From Actinomycetes bacterium (GTDB lineage Bacteria; Actinomycetota; Actinomycetes; S36-B12; UBA5976): a DNA stretch of 5,776 bases. Below, in pieces: positions 1-5,776 of the stretch. The stretch is taken from assembly GCA_021784375.1 (NCBI GenBank), contig JAJXSV010000156.1:1-5776 (forward strand). Direction: 5' to 3'. The notes under the pieces were generated by a model. It did not search any database. It was not told the DNA's origin and was given only the letters and a program-made list of their open reading frames with translations. Position 1 is the stretch's first letter; each line of letters opens with the position of its first letter. The translations under genes were made by a program, and so were the position numbers.

Positions 1-74
1 TGCCCGAGCGCGAACCCACTCCGCCCCCGGCGTAGGCGCGTGGCCTTGAAGCTATCCACCGGTACCCTGACGCG
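1..74. other. Upstream edge, no assignable gene
   Basis: This stretch holds no complete gene. One plus-strand frame reads PEREPTPPPA and then stops at a TAG at 33-35, which could be the tail of a gene lying to the left, but ten residues are too few to tell. Two other plus frames are also open for part of the stretch. The right end carries the probable promoter of the acetyltransferase gene. Confidence 0.3.
63..68 (+). promoter_or_regulatory. -10 box for leaderless acetyltransferase transcript
   Basis: TACCCT fits the TAnnnT form of an actinobacterial -10 box. It is followed by six bases and then the ATG at 75, so transcription would begin at or within a base or two of the start codon. No purine-rich ribosome binding site precedes the ATG, which agrees with a leaderless message. 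No convincing -35 box is seen at 16-18 bp: a TTGAAG lies at 46-51 but only 11 bp away. The same geometry recurs at the regulator gene at 4161. Confidence 0.5.
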
Positions 75-632
75 ATGGAACTCGTGAAGCCCACACTCGA
101 GATGGTGCCGAGCTACGTCGCCGCGCGCGAACGCGGATTCTCCTTTGACATCAACCCGGCGCCCGAGGCCGTTGCCGCGCTCACCGAGCAGATCAAGGCC
201 GATCCCGCAGCCTTCATCGCGACGGTGGAAGATCTCAACCCGGTGGGCCGCACCATCACCCTGCCCGATGGCAGCGAAGTTCCGCGCCTGCCCCAGTACA
301 CGCGCTGGATGTGGGACGGCGAATTCGCGGGCGTCATCACCTTCCGCTTTCAACGCGGAACGCCGGAACTGCCCGCACATGTGCTCGGCCACATCGGCTA
401 CGCAGTGGTGGAATGGAAACGTCGCCTCGGCTACGCGGCACAGGCGCTGCGCGACATTCTCGAGCTCCCTCGTGCCGAAGGTCTGCCCTACGTGGAAGTG
501 ACGACGAACGTCGACAACCTGGCCTCGCAGGGCGTCATCCTCAAGGCCGGCGGCGAGTTCGTCGAGACCTACAACCGCCCAGCGTCACAGGGTGGCGCAC
601 CTATCAACCGGTACGTCATCCACCTGCAGTGA
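75..632 (+). CDS. GNAT-family N-acetyltransferase
   Basis: The protein has 185 residues, the usual size of a single-domain GNAT enzyme, which moves an acetyl group from acetyl-CoA to an amine; it is probably cytosolic. The core is seen in its second half: a strand ending HIGYAVVEWKRRLGYA (about 106-121), where R116-x-x-G119-x-A121 forms the acetyl-CoA pyrophosphate loop. The following helix is ALRDILELPRAEGLP, then the strand VEVTTNVDNLASQGVILKAGGEFVE (140-163) with the typical N-x-A-S...GG ending. The first half, with a WMWDGEFAGVITF strand pair at 78-90, would form the substrate side. The substrate cannot be told from sequence. The ATG at 75 was chosen because it lies six bases after a TAnnnT box. 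The gene converges on putA across a hairpin and shows no functional tie to its neighbours. Confidence 0.88.
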   Translation: MELVKPTLEMVPSYVAARERGFSFDINPAPEAVAALTEQIKADPAAFIATVEDLNPVGRTITLPDGSEVPRLPQYTRWMWDGEFAGVITFRFQRGTPELPAHVLGHIGYAVVEWKRRLGYAAQALRDILELPRAEGLPYVEVTTNVDNLASQGVILKAGGEFVETYNRPASQGGAPINRYVIHLQ

Positions 633-642
633 CACATGCGTG

Positions 643-679
643 ATTCGGCCGGACGACCATGGTGATCGTCCGGCCGAAT
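643..679. terminator. Bidirectional hairpin between convergent genes
   Basis: ATTCGGCCGGACGA (643-656) and TCGTCCGGCCGAAT (666-679) form a perfect 14-bp, GC-rich stem with a nine-base loop. The hairpin starts 10 bases after the acetyltransferase stop and ends 18 bases before the putA stop, so it can serve both genes. Neither side has a run of T, so it is not a classical intrinsic terminator. Stem-only terminators of this kind are proposed for high-GC actinobacteria. It could instead mainly protect transcript 3' ends. Confidence 0.7.
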
Positions 680-697
680 GCGCGTCAGTGCAGTTGC

Positions 698-3600
698 TCA
701 GTGCACCTTGGGCTGGGGGCCGGCGCCGACATTGCCATAGCGGTGGTTGGTGATGCTGACGCTCTGCTCATGCACCCAGCGCGCCACTTCCACCGCGCCA
801 TTGGCGGCCAGAGGGCGCCGGTCAGTGGAGATACCACGGGCCAACAGTGCGCTGGCGCTCACCGGCTCGTCCGTGAGCACGCGCACACGATCGGTGGCCA
901 CGCGCGCGGTGAAGCCGGCCAGGTCCTCAACCGTGCAGGGGTGCCCACTGGCCAGAGGAGCGGAGGCGGAAAGTCGGATCGGTGTTCCCGTCAGTCGCTG
1001 TAGCGCTGCCAGATAACGCAGTTCGTCCGCAGAGGCCGTGGGCGACACCCGCACTTCGATGCCCTTGGTCATGGGCAGGTACCGATGTACGTTGCGCTCC
1101 ACCTTCAGCCCCGAATGGTCGATGCGCTCCGCGCCGACGCTATGCCACCACACCTCGGCCTGCGAGATGGAACGCTCGACATCGTCGAAGCGCGTCCAAT
1201 CGCGCAGTTGGGTGACATAGTGCTGGCCGCCGGCCTTGGAGGTGGGACCCACCGCTGAACGCTTCCACCCGCCGAAGGGCTGGCGGTTCACGACGGCACC
1301 GGTGGTGCCACGGTTCACGTACACATTGCCGGCCTCGACGCGATCGATCCAGCGCTCGCACTCCTCGACATCGAGGGCATGCAGGCCCGCGGTGAGGCCG
1401 TAATCAACGGCGTTCTGCCACTCGATCGCGGTTTCGAAATCGGGTGCCCGCATGACGCCGAGCACCGGGCCGAACCATTCGTTGAGGTGCGACCACGAGT
1501 GCGGCTGCACGCCCAGCTTGACGCCGGGACTCCACTGATGACCGGCCTGGTCGAGTTGTCGCGGCTCCACCAGCCATTGCTCACCGGCGTCGAGCTGCGT
1601 GAAGGCTCGAAGCAGCGCACCCTCCGGCGGCCGGATGACGGGACCGACCACGGTGGAGTATTCCCAACCCGGTCCCACCAGCAGGGTCTCCACGGCGTCC
1701 TTGAGCTGCCGGATGAAGGCCGGATTGTCGTAGACGGGTGCTTCGACGATGGCCAGGCTGGCGGCGCTGCACTTCTGGCCGGCATGACCGAAGGCGGACT
1801 GCACAAGATCCTTGACGGCAGCGTCGATGTCGGCGGAACCGGAAATGAGCAGTGCGTTCTTGCCGCTGGTCTCGGCCATCAGCCGGATATCCGGGCGCCA
1901 TGAGGTGAAGAGCTCCGCGGTGGCGAAGCCGCCCGTGAGGATGACCCCATTGACGTCCGCATGGGTGATGAGGCGCTTGCCGTTGTCGTCATCACGAGTC
2001 GGCACGAACTGCAGGACATCCTTGGGTACACCGGCAGCCCACAGTTGCTGCGCCAGCAGCCAGGCCACGGCCACGGTCTCGGGAGCGGGCTTGAAGATCA
2101 CGGCGTTGCCGGCGGCCAGTGCTGCACACACACCACCGCAGGGGATGGCGTACGGGAAGTTCCACGGCGGCACCACGGCGACGACACCGAGCGGTGTCGA
2201 ATCAGAGCCGGCGATCTGTTGACGGGCGGAGAGCCCGTAGAAGCGCGCGAAGTCGATGGCCTCCGAGACCTCGGGGTCCGCCTCTGCTGCCGTCTTGCCG
2301 CTGTCCAGCATCATGACGGCCACCACGTTGGTGCGCTGCTGCTCCATCAGTTTGGCCGCCTCGAAGAGGATGCGACGTCGTGCGGCGGAGCCGCGCGCAT
2401 CCCAGGCCGGTACCGCCGCATTGGCCGCAGCGACTGCGCGATCCACCTGCTCGGCATTGGCGACCGAGTACTTGTACCAGGTGCGGCCGTTGTCGCCCGG
2501 GTCGATACCTTCCACCAGATCGTCATTGACGATCTGCTCGCCCTCGATGACGAGGGGCAGCGGGAGCTGCCAGCCGCGACGATGCGTCTCCAGCGCCTCA
2601 GCCAGAGTGCGGCGGTATTCGGGGTGCGTGAGGTCGCCGTCGGCCTGGTTCTCGAAGAGGCCGCGATCCGCCAGCTCAGCCGCGTCGTGGCGCGCCAGCG
2701 AGTGGCGGCGTGAGGTGGTGCCGATGGTGTGCCGTTGTTGCACCGCATTGCGGAAACGCGTGGCCTGCTGCTCAAAGGCACTGCTGGAGGGCTGCATGCC
2801 GAAGGAGGCACGCAGGTAGTTCTCCGGCGAGGTGTTCTCATCCAGACGTCGCACCAGATAAGCCACTGCGGAGGCGAAGTCGTCGTGCCGTGTCACCGGG
2901 GTATAGAGCAGGATGCGACCCAGCTGGCGCGCCACCGCGAGCGCCTCGCCATTGGCCATGCCCTCAAGCATCTCGATGTCCAACTGGTCCTCGACACCAC
3001 GCGACTTGGCGACCTCCAAGCCCCAGGAGATGTCGAAAAGGTTGTGCGAGGCGATACCGATGCGCACCGCGTCGGCGTTCTCGGGGCGCAGCGCGCAATC
3101 GACGAGCCGCTTGAAGGATGCGTCGACGTCGGCCTTGGACGGGTAGGGCGCGGCCACCCAGCCGTGGAGTTCGGCTTCGGTGGATTCCATGGCCAGGTTC
3201 GCACCCTTGACCAGCCGGATCTTGATGCGCCCCCCCATGGCGGCGCGACGCCACTTGGCCCATTCCACCAGTTCAGCGAAGGTGGCATGCGCCTCGGGCA
3301 GGTAGGCCTGCAGCACGATGCCGGCGTCCATGGCGCCGAAGGCGGGTTCGGAGAGCACCTGCTTGAACACATCGACGGTGATGCCGAGGTCGCGGTACTC
3401 CTCCATGTCCATGTTGATGAAGGTATTGGCCGCGTTGGCCGCGATGTACAGGCGGCGCAGCCGCTCCGCCACGCGCGCGACCGATCCCTCGTGGTCGATG
3501 GTCTGCAGTTGGCTGACGACGGCGGAGATCTTCACCGAGGCGTAGGTGACGTCCGGACGCTGCACCATCTCGATGATGGACTCCAGACGGTGTGTGGCCT

Positions 3601-4081
3601 CAGCGTCACCAAGCACTGCCTCACCCAACACATTGACGTTGAGTTGCACACCGTCACGCTTACGGCGTTGCAGATGAGCGGCCAGCGGCTTCTCCTCCGC
3701 CGGCAGGATGATGCCGGTAGCGGCCGCCCGCACCTGCCACTCCACGATGCGCATCACCAGCTTGGGCATGGTGGGCGAGAGGGCGGCGATGAACTTCACG
3801 CCGTTGGCGTCCTTGAAGCCCAAGCCTCTCGAGGTGGCCTTGGCGGCCGCTCGTCGCAGTGCACGCGCGGCGCGTGAGGGCTCGGAGATGCGCATGACCT
3901 CGTCGGTGAGCGACATGGTCACGGAGACGGCGTCCGGATCCTGGAGCAGGCGTTCGAAACGCCGCTGGTTGTACTTGGCGCGGCGATCGCGCAGGCGATC
4001 GGCGTCGGCGAGGATGGAACGGGCACGATCGACGGCAGCGGGGACCAGGGCATCGGCGTCGGACAGCGGTTCAGGCAGCAT
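698..4081 (-). CDS. putA: Bifunctional proline dehydrogenase / L-glutamate-gamma-semialdehyde dehydrogenase PutA
   Basis: This enzyme carries out both steps of proline breakdown: FAD-dependent oxidation of proline to pyrroline-5-carboxylate, then NAD-dependent oxidation of the semialdehyde to glutamate. It has 1127 residues from the ATG at 4081. The proline dehydrogenase barrel (about 60-430) shows VKIS with K184, RLVKGANLAMES (289-300), ASHNLFD with H346, and YLVRRLDENTSPEN, whose R411 and R412 match the arginines that hold the proline carboxylate in E. coli PutA. The aldehyde dehydrogenase domain (about 500-960) shows PPWNFPYAIP with N641, ETSGKN with E737, GHAGQKCS with catalytic C771 (34 residues after E737, the normal spacing), and NEWFGP with E868 and F870. 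A C-terminal domain (about 960-1127) ends in SVSITNHRYGN. The ribbon-helix-helix domain of enterobacterial PutA is missing, so regulation must come from elsewhere, perhaps the divergent regulator. A GTG at 4111 would add ten residues; the ATG has the better ribosome binding site. Confidence 0.96.
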   Translation of the reverse strand: MLPEPLSDADALVPAAVDRARSILADADRLRDRRAKYNQRRFERLLQDPDAVSVTMSLTDEVMRISEPSRAARALRRAAAKATSRGLGFKDANGVKFIAALSPTMPKLVMRIVEWQVRAAATGIILPAEEKPLAAHLQRRKRDGVQLNVNVLGEAVLGDAEATHRLESIIEMVQRPDVTYASVKISAVVSQLQTIDHEGSVARVAERLRRLYIAANAANTFINMDMEEYRDLGITVDVFKQVLSEPAFGAMDAGIVLQAYLPEAHATFAELVEWAKWRRAAMGGRIKIRLVKGANLAMESTEAELHGWVAAPYPSKADVDASFKRLVDCALRPENADAVRIGIASHNLFDISWGLEVAKSRGVEDQLDIEMLEGMANGEALAVARQLGRILLYTPVTRHDDFASAVAYLVRRLDENTSPENYLRASFGMQPSSSAFEQQATRFRNAVQQRHTIGTTSRRHSLARHDAAELADRGLFENQADGDLTHPEYRRTLAEALETHRRGWQLPLPLVIEGEQIVNDDLVEGIDPGDNGRTWYKYSVANAEQVDRAVAAANAAVPAWDARGSAARRRILFEAAKLMEQQRTNVVAVMMLDSGKTAAEADPEVSEAIDFARFYGLSARQQIAGSDSTPLGVVAVVPPWNFPYAIPCGGVCAALAAGNAVIFKPAPETVAVAWLLAQQLWAAGVPKDVLQFVPTRDDDNGKRLITHADVNGVILTGGFATAELFTSWRPDIRLMAETSGKNALLISGSADIDAAVKDLVQSAFGHAGQKCSAASLAIVEAPVYDNPAFIRQLKDAVETLLVGPGWEYSTVVGPVIRPPEGALLRAFTQLDAGEQWLVEPRQLDQAGHQWSPGVKLGVQPHSWSHLNEWFGPVLGVMRAPDFETAIEWQNAVDYGLTAGLHALDVEECERWIDRVEAGNVYVNRGTTGAVVNRQPFGGWKRSAVGPTSKAGGQHYVTQLRDWTRFDDVERSISQAEVWWHSVGAERIDHSGLKVERNVHRYLPMTKGIEVRVSPTASADELRYLAALQRLTGTPIRLSASAPLASGHPCTVEDLAGFTARVATDRVRVLTDEPVSASALLARGISTDRRPLAANGAVEVARWVHEQSVSITNHRYGNVGAGPQPKVH

Positions 4082-4090
4082 GCCCGAATG

Positions 4091-4100
4091 CTCCCCCTCC
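4091..4100 (-). promoter_or_regulatory. putA ribosome binding site
   Basis: On the minus strand this reads GGAGGGGGAG, nine bases before the ATG at 4081. It is much stronger than the AGGAA that lies about ten bases before the alternative GTG at 4111, and so favours the shorter protein. It also means putA has an untranslated leader, unlike the divergent regulator. Confidence 0.6.
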
Positions 4101-4120
4101 GCCGCCGGCACGTCTTGGAC

Positions 4121-4148
4121 GTTCCTGCCGCAGTTTCCGGCGATTTCC
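4121..4148. promoter_or_regulatory. Possible operator: three TTCC repeats in the divergent gap
   Basis: The plus strand carries GTTCC (4121-4125), TTTCC (4134-4138) and TTTCC (4144-4148), with starts 13 and 10 bases apart, roughly one helix turn each. They lie just before the regulator's -10 box and upstream of putA. AraC-type proteins often bind short direct repeats on one face of the helix, so this is a reasonable site, but the repeats are short and could be chance. No TAnnnT box for putA was found on the minus strand between 4101 and about 4225, which would suit a promoter that needs an activator. Confidence 0.25.
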
Positions 4149-4154
4149 TACACT
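4149..4154 (+). promoter_or_regulatory. -10 box for leaderless regulator transcript
   Basis: TACACT matches TAnnnT and is followed by exactly six bases and the ATG at 4161, so the message would begin at or next to the start codon. No ribosome binding site precedes this ATG. No good -35 box is visible at 16-18 bp. The box supports 4161 as the true start rather than in-frame ATGs further upstream. Confidence 0.5.
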
Positions 4155-4160
4155 TCGAGC

Positions 4161-4865
4161 ATGTCGCTCGCCGCCTACCTGCAGATGGCCGAGCTGCTCG
4201 ATATGGCACCGACCACGCTCTACTGCGTCAAGGACACCGAGGGCCGCTATCTGGCAGTGAACAACGCCTTCGTCGAGCGCACGGGCCGCTCCAGCCGACG
4301 GGACGTCGTGGGCAAACTTGCCGCCGACCTTTTCCCCGGTGAGCTGGTGGGTAGCTACCACCAGCAGGATGACGACATCCGCGAACTGCGCCACACGCTG
4401 CGCGACGAGCTCGAGCTCATCACCGAGGCCAATGGCCAGTTGGCCTGGTTCCTCACCACCAAGCAGCCCATCTTCGAGGGCGACTCGCTGGTGGCCATCG
4501 CCGTGGTCTCCATCGCCCTCGGCACTCCGGCCGCCCTGGGCTCGGAGCATCCGCTCCGTCCCGTCGTGGCCTACGTGCGGGCACATCTGGCCGCACCGAT
4601 GAGCGTCGAGGCACTGGCCGAACTGGCCGGGCTGCCACTGCGCCAGTTCGAGCGACTCATGCACCGCACCTTCGGCCTGCCCACCAGGCAGTACATCACC
4701 CAGGTGCGGGTGGTGGCGGCCACCGAATTGCTGCGCAAGAGCAGCCTGCCGCTGGCCGAGATCGCACAGCGCTGTGGCTGGTACGACCAGAGCGCATTCA
4801 CTAAGCAGTTCACCAAGGTGGCGGGCGTCACACCCGGCGAATATCGGCGCCGGACGGGCGACTGA
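4161..4865 (+). CDS. PAS-like sensor / AraC-family transcriptional regulator
   Basis: This 234-residue DNA-binding regulator has two parts. Residues about 11-120 look like a PAS sensory domain: LLDMAPTTLYCVKDTEGRYLAVN begins it, NNAFVERTGRS and DVVGKLAADLFP follow, and it ends in strands FLTTKQPIF and VAIAVVSIAL. Residues about 134-230 are a two-helix-turn-helix AraC domain: MSVEALAELAGLPLRQFERLMHRTFG, then LLRKSSLPLAEIAQRCGWYDQSAFTKQFTKVAGVTPGEYRR, with the usual GW-DQSAF-KQF-K--G-TP-EYR signature. The PAS domain would bind a small ligand or cofactor; which one is unknown. There is no membrane segment, so it is cytosolic. It is transcribed away from putA, with 79 bases between the start codons, which makes it the candidate regulator of putA. 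The frame stays open upstream across the putA antisense strand to 3708, but the PAS fold begins right after 4161 and the -10 box fits that start. Confidence 0.88.
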   Translation: MSLAAYLQMAELLDMAPTTLYCVKDTEGRYLAVNNAFVERTGRSSRRDVVGKLAADLFPGELVGSYHQQDDDIRELRHTLRDELELITEANGQLAWFLTTKQPIFEGDSLVAIAVVSIALGTPAALGSEHPLRPVVAYVRAHLAAPMSVEALAELAGLPLRQFERLMHRTFGLPTRQYITQVRVVAATELLRKSSLPLAEIAQRCGWYDQSAFTKQFTKVAGVTPGEYRRRTGD

Positions 4866-4894
4866 TTCAGGGCTCAACCAGCCACGAATAGACT
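4866..4894 (+). promoter_or_regulatory. Probable promoter of the 2-oxoglutarate dehydrogenase gene
   Basis: A TAGACT box (4889-4894) fits TAnnnT. A weak TTCAGG lies 17 bases upstream (4866-4871), starting right after the regulator's stop codon. A transcript would start near 4901 and leave a leader of about 20 bases that includes the ribosome binding site. Read-through from the regulator gene is also possible, since no terminator stem longer than 4 bp is seen between them. Confidence 0.4.
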
Positions 4895-4906
4895 CGAACC
4901 CTCCGT

Positions 4907-4912
4907 GGAAGG
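4907..4912 (+). promoter_or_regulatory. Ribosome binding site deciding the GTG start of kgd
   Basis: GGAAGG lies seven bases before the GTG at 4920. It fixes this GTG as the start: an in-frame TAA stands just upstream at 4914-4917 in the neighbouring frame, and the encoded protein at once shows the conserved N-terminal helix of the family. Confidence 0.6.
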
Positions 4913-4919
4913 CGTAACC

Positions 4920-5776
4920 GTGTCTGACGTTTTCGGTGCCAATGAGTGGCTGGTCGATGAAATCTACGAGAAGTTCCTGCAGGACAGGAACTCCGTGGAT
5001 CCGGCGTGGTGGGAGTTCTTCGCGGACTACTCACCGAAGTCGGCCCAGGCCGCAGCCGCGGCCGCAGCGGCCGCCAACCTGGTTCCCGCCGGTACTGCGC
5101 CCGCACCCGTGACACCCGTACCCGTGACACCCGCACCCGCGGCGGCCACCCCCGCGCCTGCGGCTCCAGCACCCGCTGCACCCACCGCCCCCGCCCCGAC
5201 GCCGGTCAAGCCCGCTGCCGCCGAGCCCACGGTGCTCAAGGGCCCCGCGGCCCGCACCGTCACCAACATGGAGGCCTCGCTGACGGTGCCCACGGCCACC
5301 AGCGTGCGCGCCATCCCGGCCACACTGCTCGTCGACAACCGACTCATCATCAATGAGCATCTGGCCCGCAATCAGGGTGGCAAGGTTTCCTTCACGCACC
5401 TCATCGCCTACGCGCTGGTCAAGGCGCTGCGGGCCATGCCCGAGATGAACGTCACCTACTCACTCGTTGACGGCAAGCCGGCAGCCACCCAGCACAGCTC
5501 CATCAACCTGGGCATTGCCATCGACCTCACCAAGGCCGACGGCACCCGCCAGCTGCTCGTGCCCTGCATCAAACAGGCCGAGCAGATGGACTTCGCCAAG
5601 TTCTGGGTCTCCTACGAAGACCTGGTGCGCCGCTCGCGCAGCAACAAGCTCTCCCCCGACGATTTCGTCGGCACCACCGTGTCCCTCACCAATCCCGGCG
5701 GCATCGGCACCGTGCATTCCGTGCCCCGCTTGATGAACGGCCAGGCCGCCATCATCGGTGTGGGTGCGCTGGAGTA
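4920..5776 (+). CDS. kgd: 2-oxoglutarate dehydrogenase E1 with fused N-terminal succinyltransferase domain (Kgd/OdhA type), 5' part
   Basis: The gene runs off the right edge; 285 codons are seen of a protein that is usually about 1200 residues or more. The family decarboxylates 2-oxoglutarate with thiamine diphosphate and passes the succinyl group to CoA in the TCA cycle, acting in a mixed complex with E2p and E3. Residues 5-37 (FGANEWLVDEIYEKF, then VDPAWWEFFADY) are the conserved E1 N-terminal helix. Residues 38-105 form a flexible Ala/Pro linker, with nine alanines at 44-52. Residues about 113-285 match the E2 acyltransferase core: MEASLTVPTATSVRAIPATLL, KVSFTHLIAYALVKALRAMPEMN, NLGIAIDL, and LTNPGGIGTVHSVPRLMNGQAAIIGVGALE. 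No lipoyl domain precedes this core, as is normal for this type. The E2 active-site region and the whole E1 catalytic part lie beyond the window. In relatives the enzyme is inhibited by the FHA protein GarA/OdhI. The start is a GTG with a good ribosome binding site. Confidence 0.95.
   Translation, partial: MSDVFGANEWLVDEIYEKFLQDRNSVDPAWWEFFADYSPKSAQAAAAAAAAANLVPAGTAPAPVTPVPVTPAPAAATPAPAAPAPAAPTAPAPTPVKPAAAEPTVLKGPAARTVTNMEASLTVPTATSVRAIPATLLVDNRLIINEHLARNQGGKVSFTHLIAYALVKALRAMPEMNVTYSLVDGKPAATQHSSINLGIAIDLTKADGTRQLLVPCIKQAEQMDFAKFWVSYEDLVRRSRSNKLSPDDFVGTTVSLTNPGGIGTVHSVPRLMNGQAAIIGVGALE
5106..5135 (+). repeat. 15-bp tandem repeat in the Ala/Pro linker
   Basis: Two copies of CCCGTGACACCCGTA stand head to tail (5106-5120 and 5121-5135) and differ at one base. 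They encode PVTPV and PVTPA inside the linker. Because the unit is a multiple of three, copy-number change would only lengthen or shorten the linker. Confidence 0.7.

Noticed and set aside
685..705. An 8-bp direct repeat TCAGTGCA (685-692 and 698-705) across the putA stop
   Set aside because: It is short, one copy is coding, and no mobile element or attachment site accompanies it; chance is the simplest explanation.
2729..3877. A 382-codon open frame on the plus strand opposite putA
   Set aside because: It is a shadow of putA caused by GC-rich third positions; the translation is rich in H, G and R, matches no recognisable family and has no ribosome binding site, while putA on the other strand carries the full set of family motifs.
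4082..4111. The GTG at 4111 as the putA start
   Set aside because: It would add ten unconserved-looking residues and has only a weak AGGAA upstream, whereas the ATG at 4081 has GGAGGGGGAG at nine bases. The GTG cannot be fully excluded.
3708..4160. An N-terminal extension of the regulator, since its frame stays open to 3708
   Set aside because: The extra residues are Arg/Ser/Ala-rich antisense of putA with no domain, and the TACACT box six bases before 4161 together with the start of the PAS fold favours 4161.
4866..4915. A tRNA-like T-loop, since the minus strand reads GGTTCGAGTC near 4890-4899
   Set aside because: The flanking bases do not form the five-base T stem, and no anticodon arm or acceptor stem is found around it.
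5027..5399. Two minus-strand open frames of 114 and 122 codons opposite the 2-oxoglutarate dehydrogenase linker
   Set aside because: They are low-complexity Gly/Ala or Gly/Arg shadows of the Ala/Pro linker and E2 core, whose frame on the plus strand is clearly the coding one.

Overview
The window looks like a chromosomal segment of a high-GC actinobacterium (Actinomycetota). Three things point there. The right edge starts a Kgd/OdhA-type 2-oxoglutarate dehydrogenase, in which an E2-like succinyltransferase domain is fused in front of E1, an architecture typical of Actinobacteria. PutA is the bifunctional type with the actinobacterial-style RLVKGANLAMES motif and no DNA-binding domain. Two genes have start codons placed exactly six bases after a TAnnnT box, as in the leaderless transcripts common in this phylum. 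The genus cannot be fixed from the sequence.

Layout from left to right. Bases 1-74 are non-coding or the very end of an unseen gene, and hold a likely promoter. A GNAT-family N-acetyltransferase (75-632, +) follows. A perfect 14-bp inverted repeat (643-679) sits between it and the convergent putA and probably ends transcription from both sides. putA (698-4081, -) fills most of the window and encodes bifunctional proline dehydrogenase / L-glutamate-gamma-semialdehyde dehydrogenase. A 79-bp gap carries putA's ribosome binding site and the start of a divergent regulator with an N-terminal PAS-like domain and a C-terminal AraC-type DNA-binding domain (4161-4865, +). After a 54-bp gap with a promoter and ribosome binding site, the kgd-type gene (4920 to beyond the right edge, +) begins. 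Only its first 285 codons are present.

How the genes may work together. PutA oxidises proline to glutamate, glutamate feeds 2-oxoglutarate, and the Kgd complex carries 2-oxoglutarate on to succinyl-CoA. The divergent PAS-AraC gene is the obvious candidate for the regulator of putA, because this PutA lacks the ribbon-helix-helix domain that makes the enterobacterial enzyme its own repressor. This is inference from position; neither the ligand nor the operator is known. The GNAT gene has no visible link to proline metabolism.

I see no mobile element, CRISPR array, RNA gene or defence system. Nothing here is clearly an undescribed system; the most worthwhile lead is the PAS-AraC / putA divergent pair.
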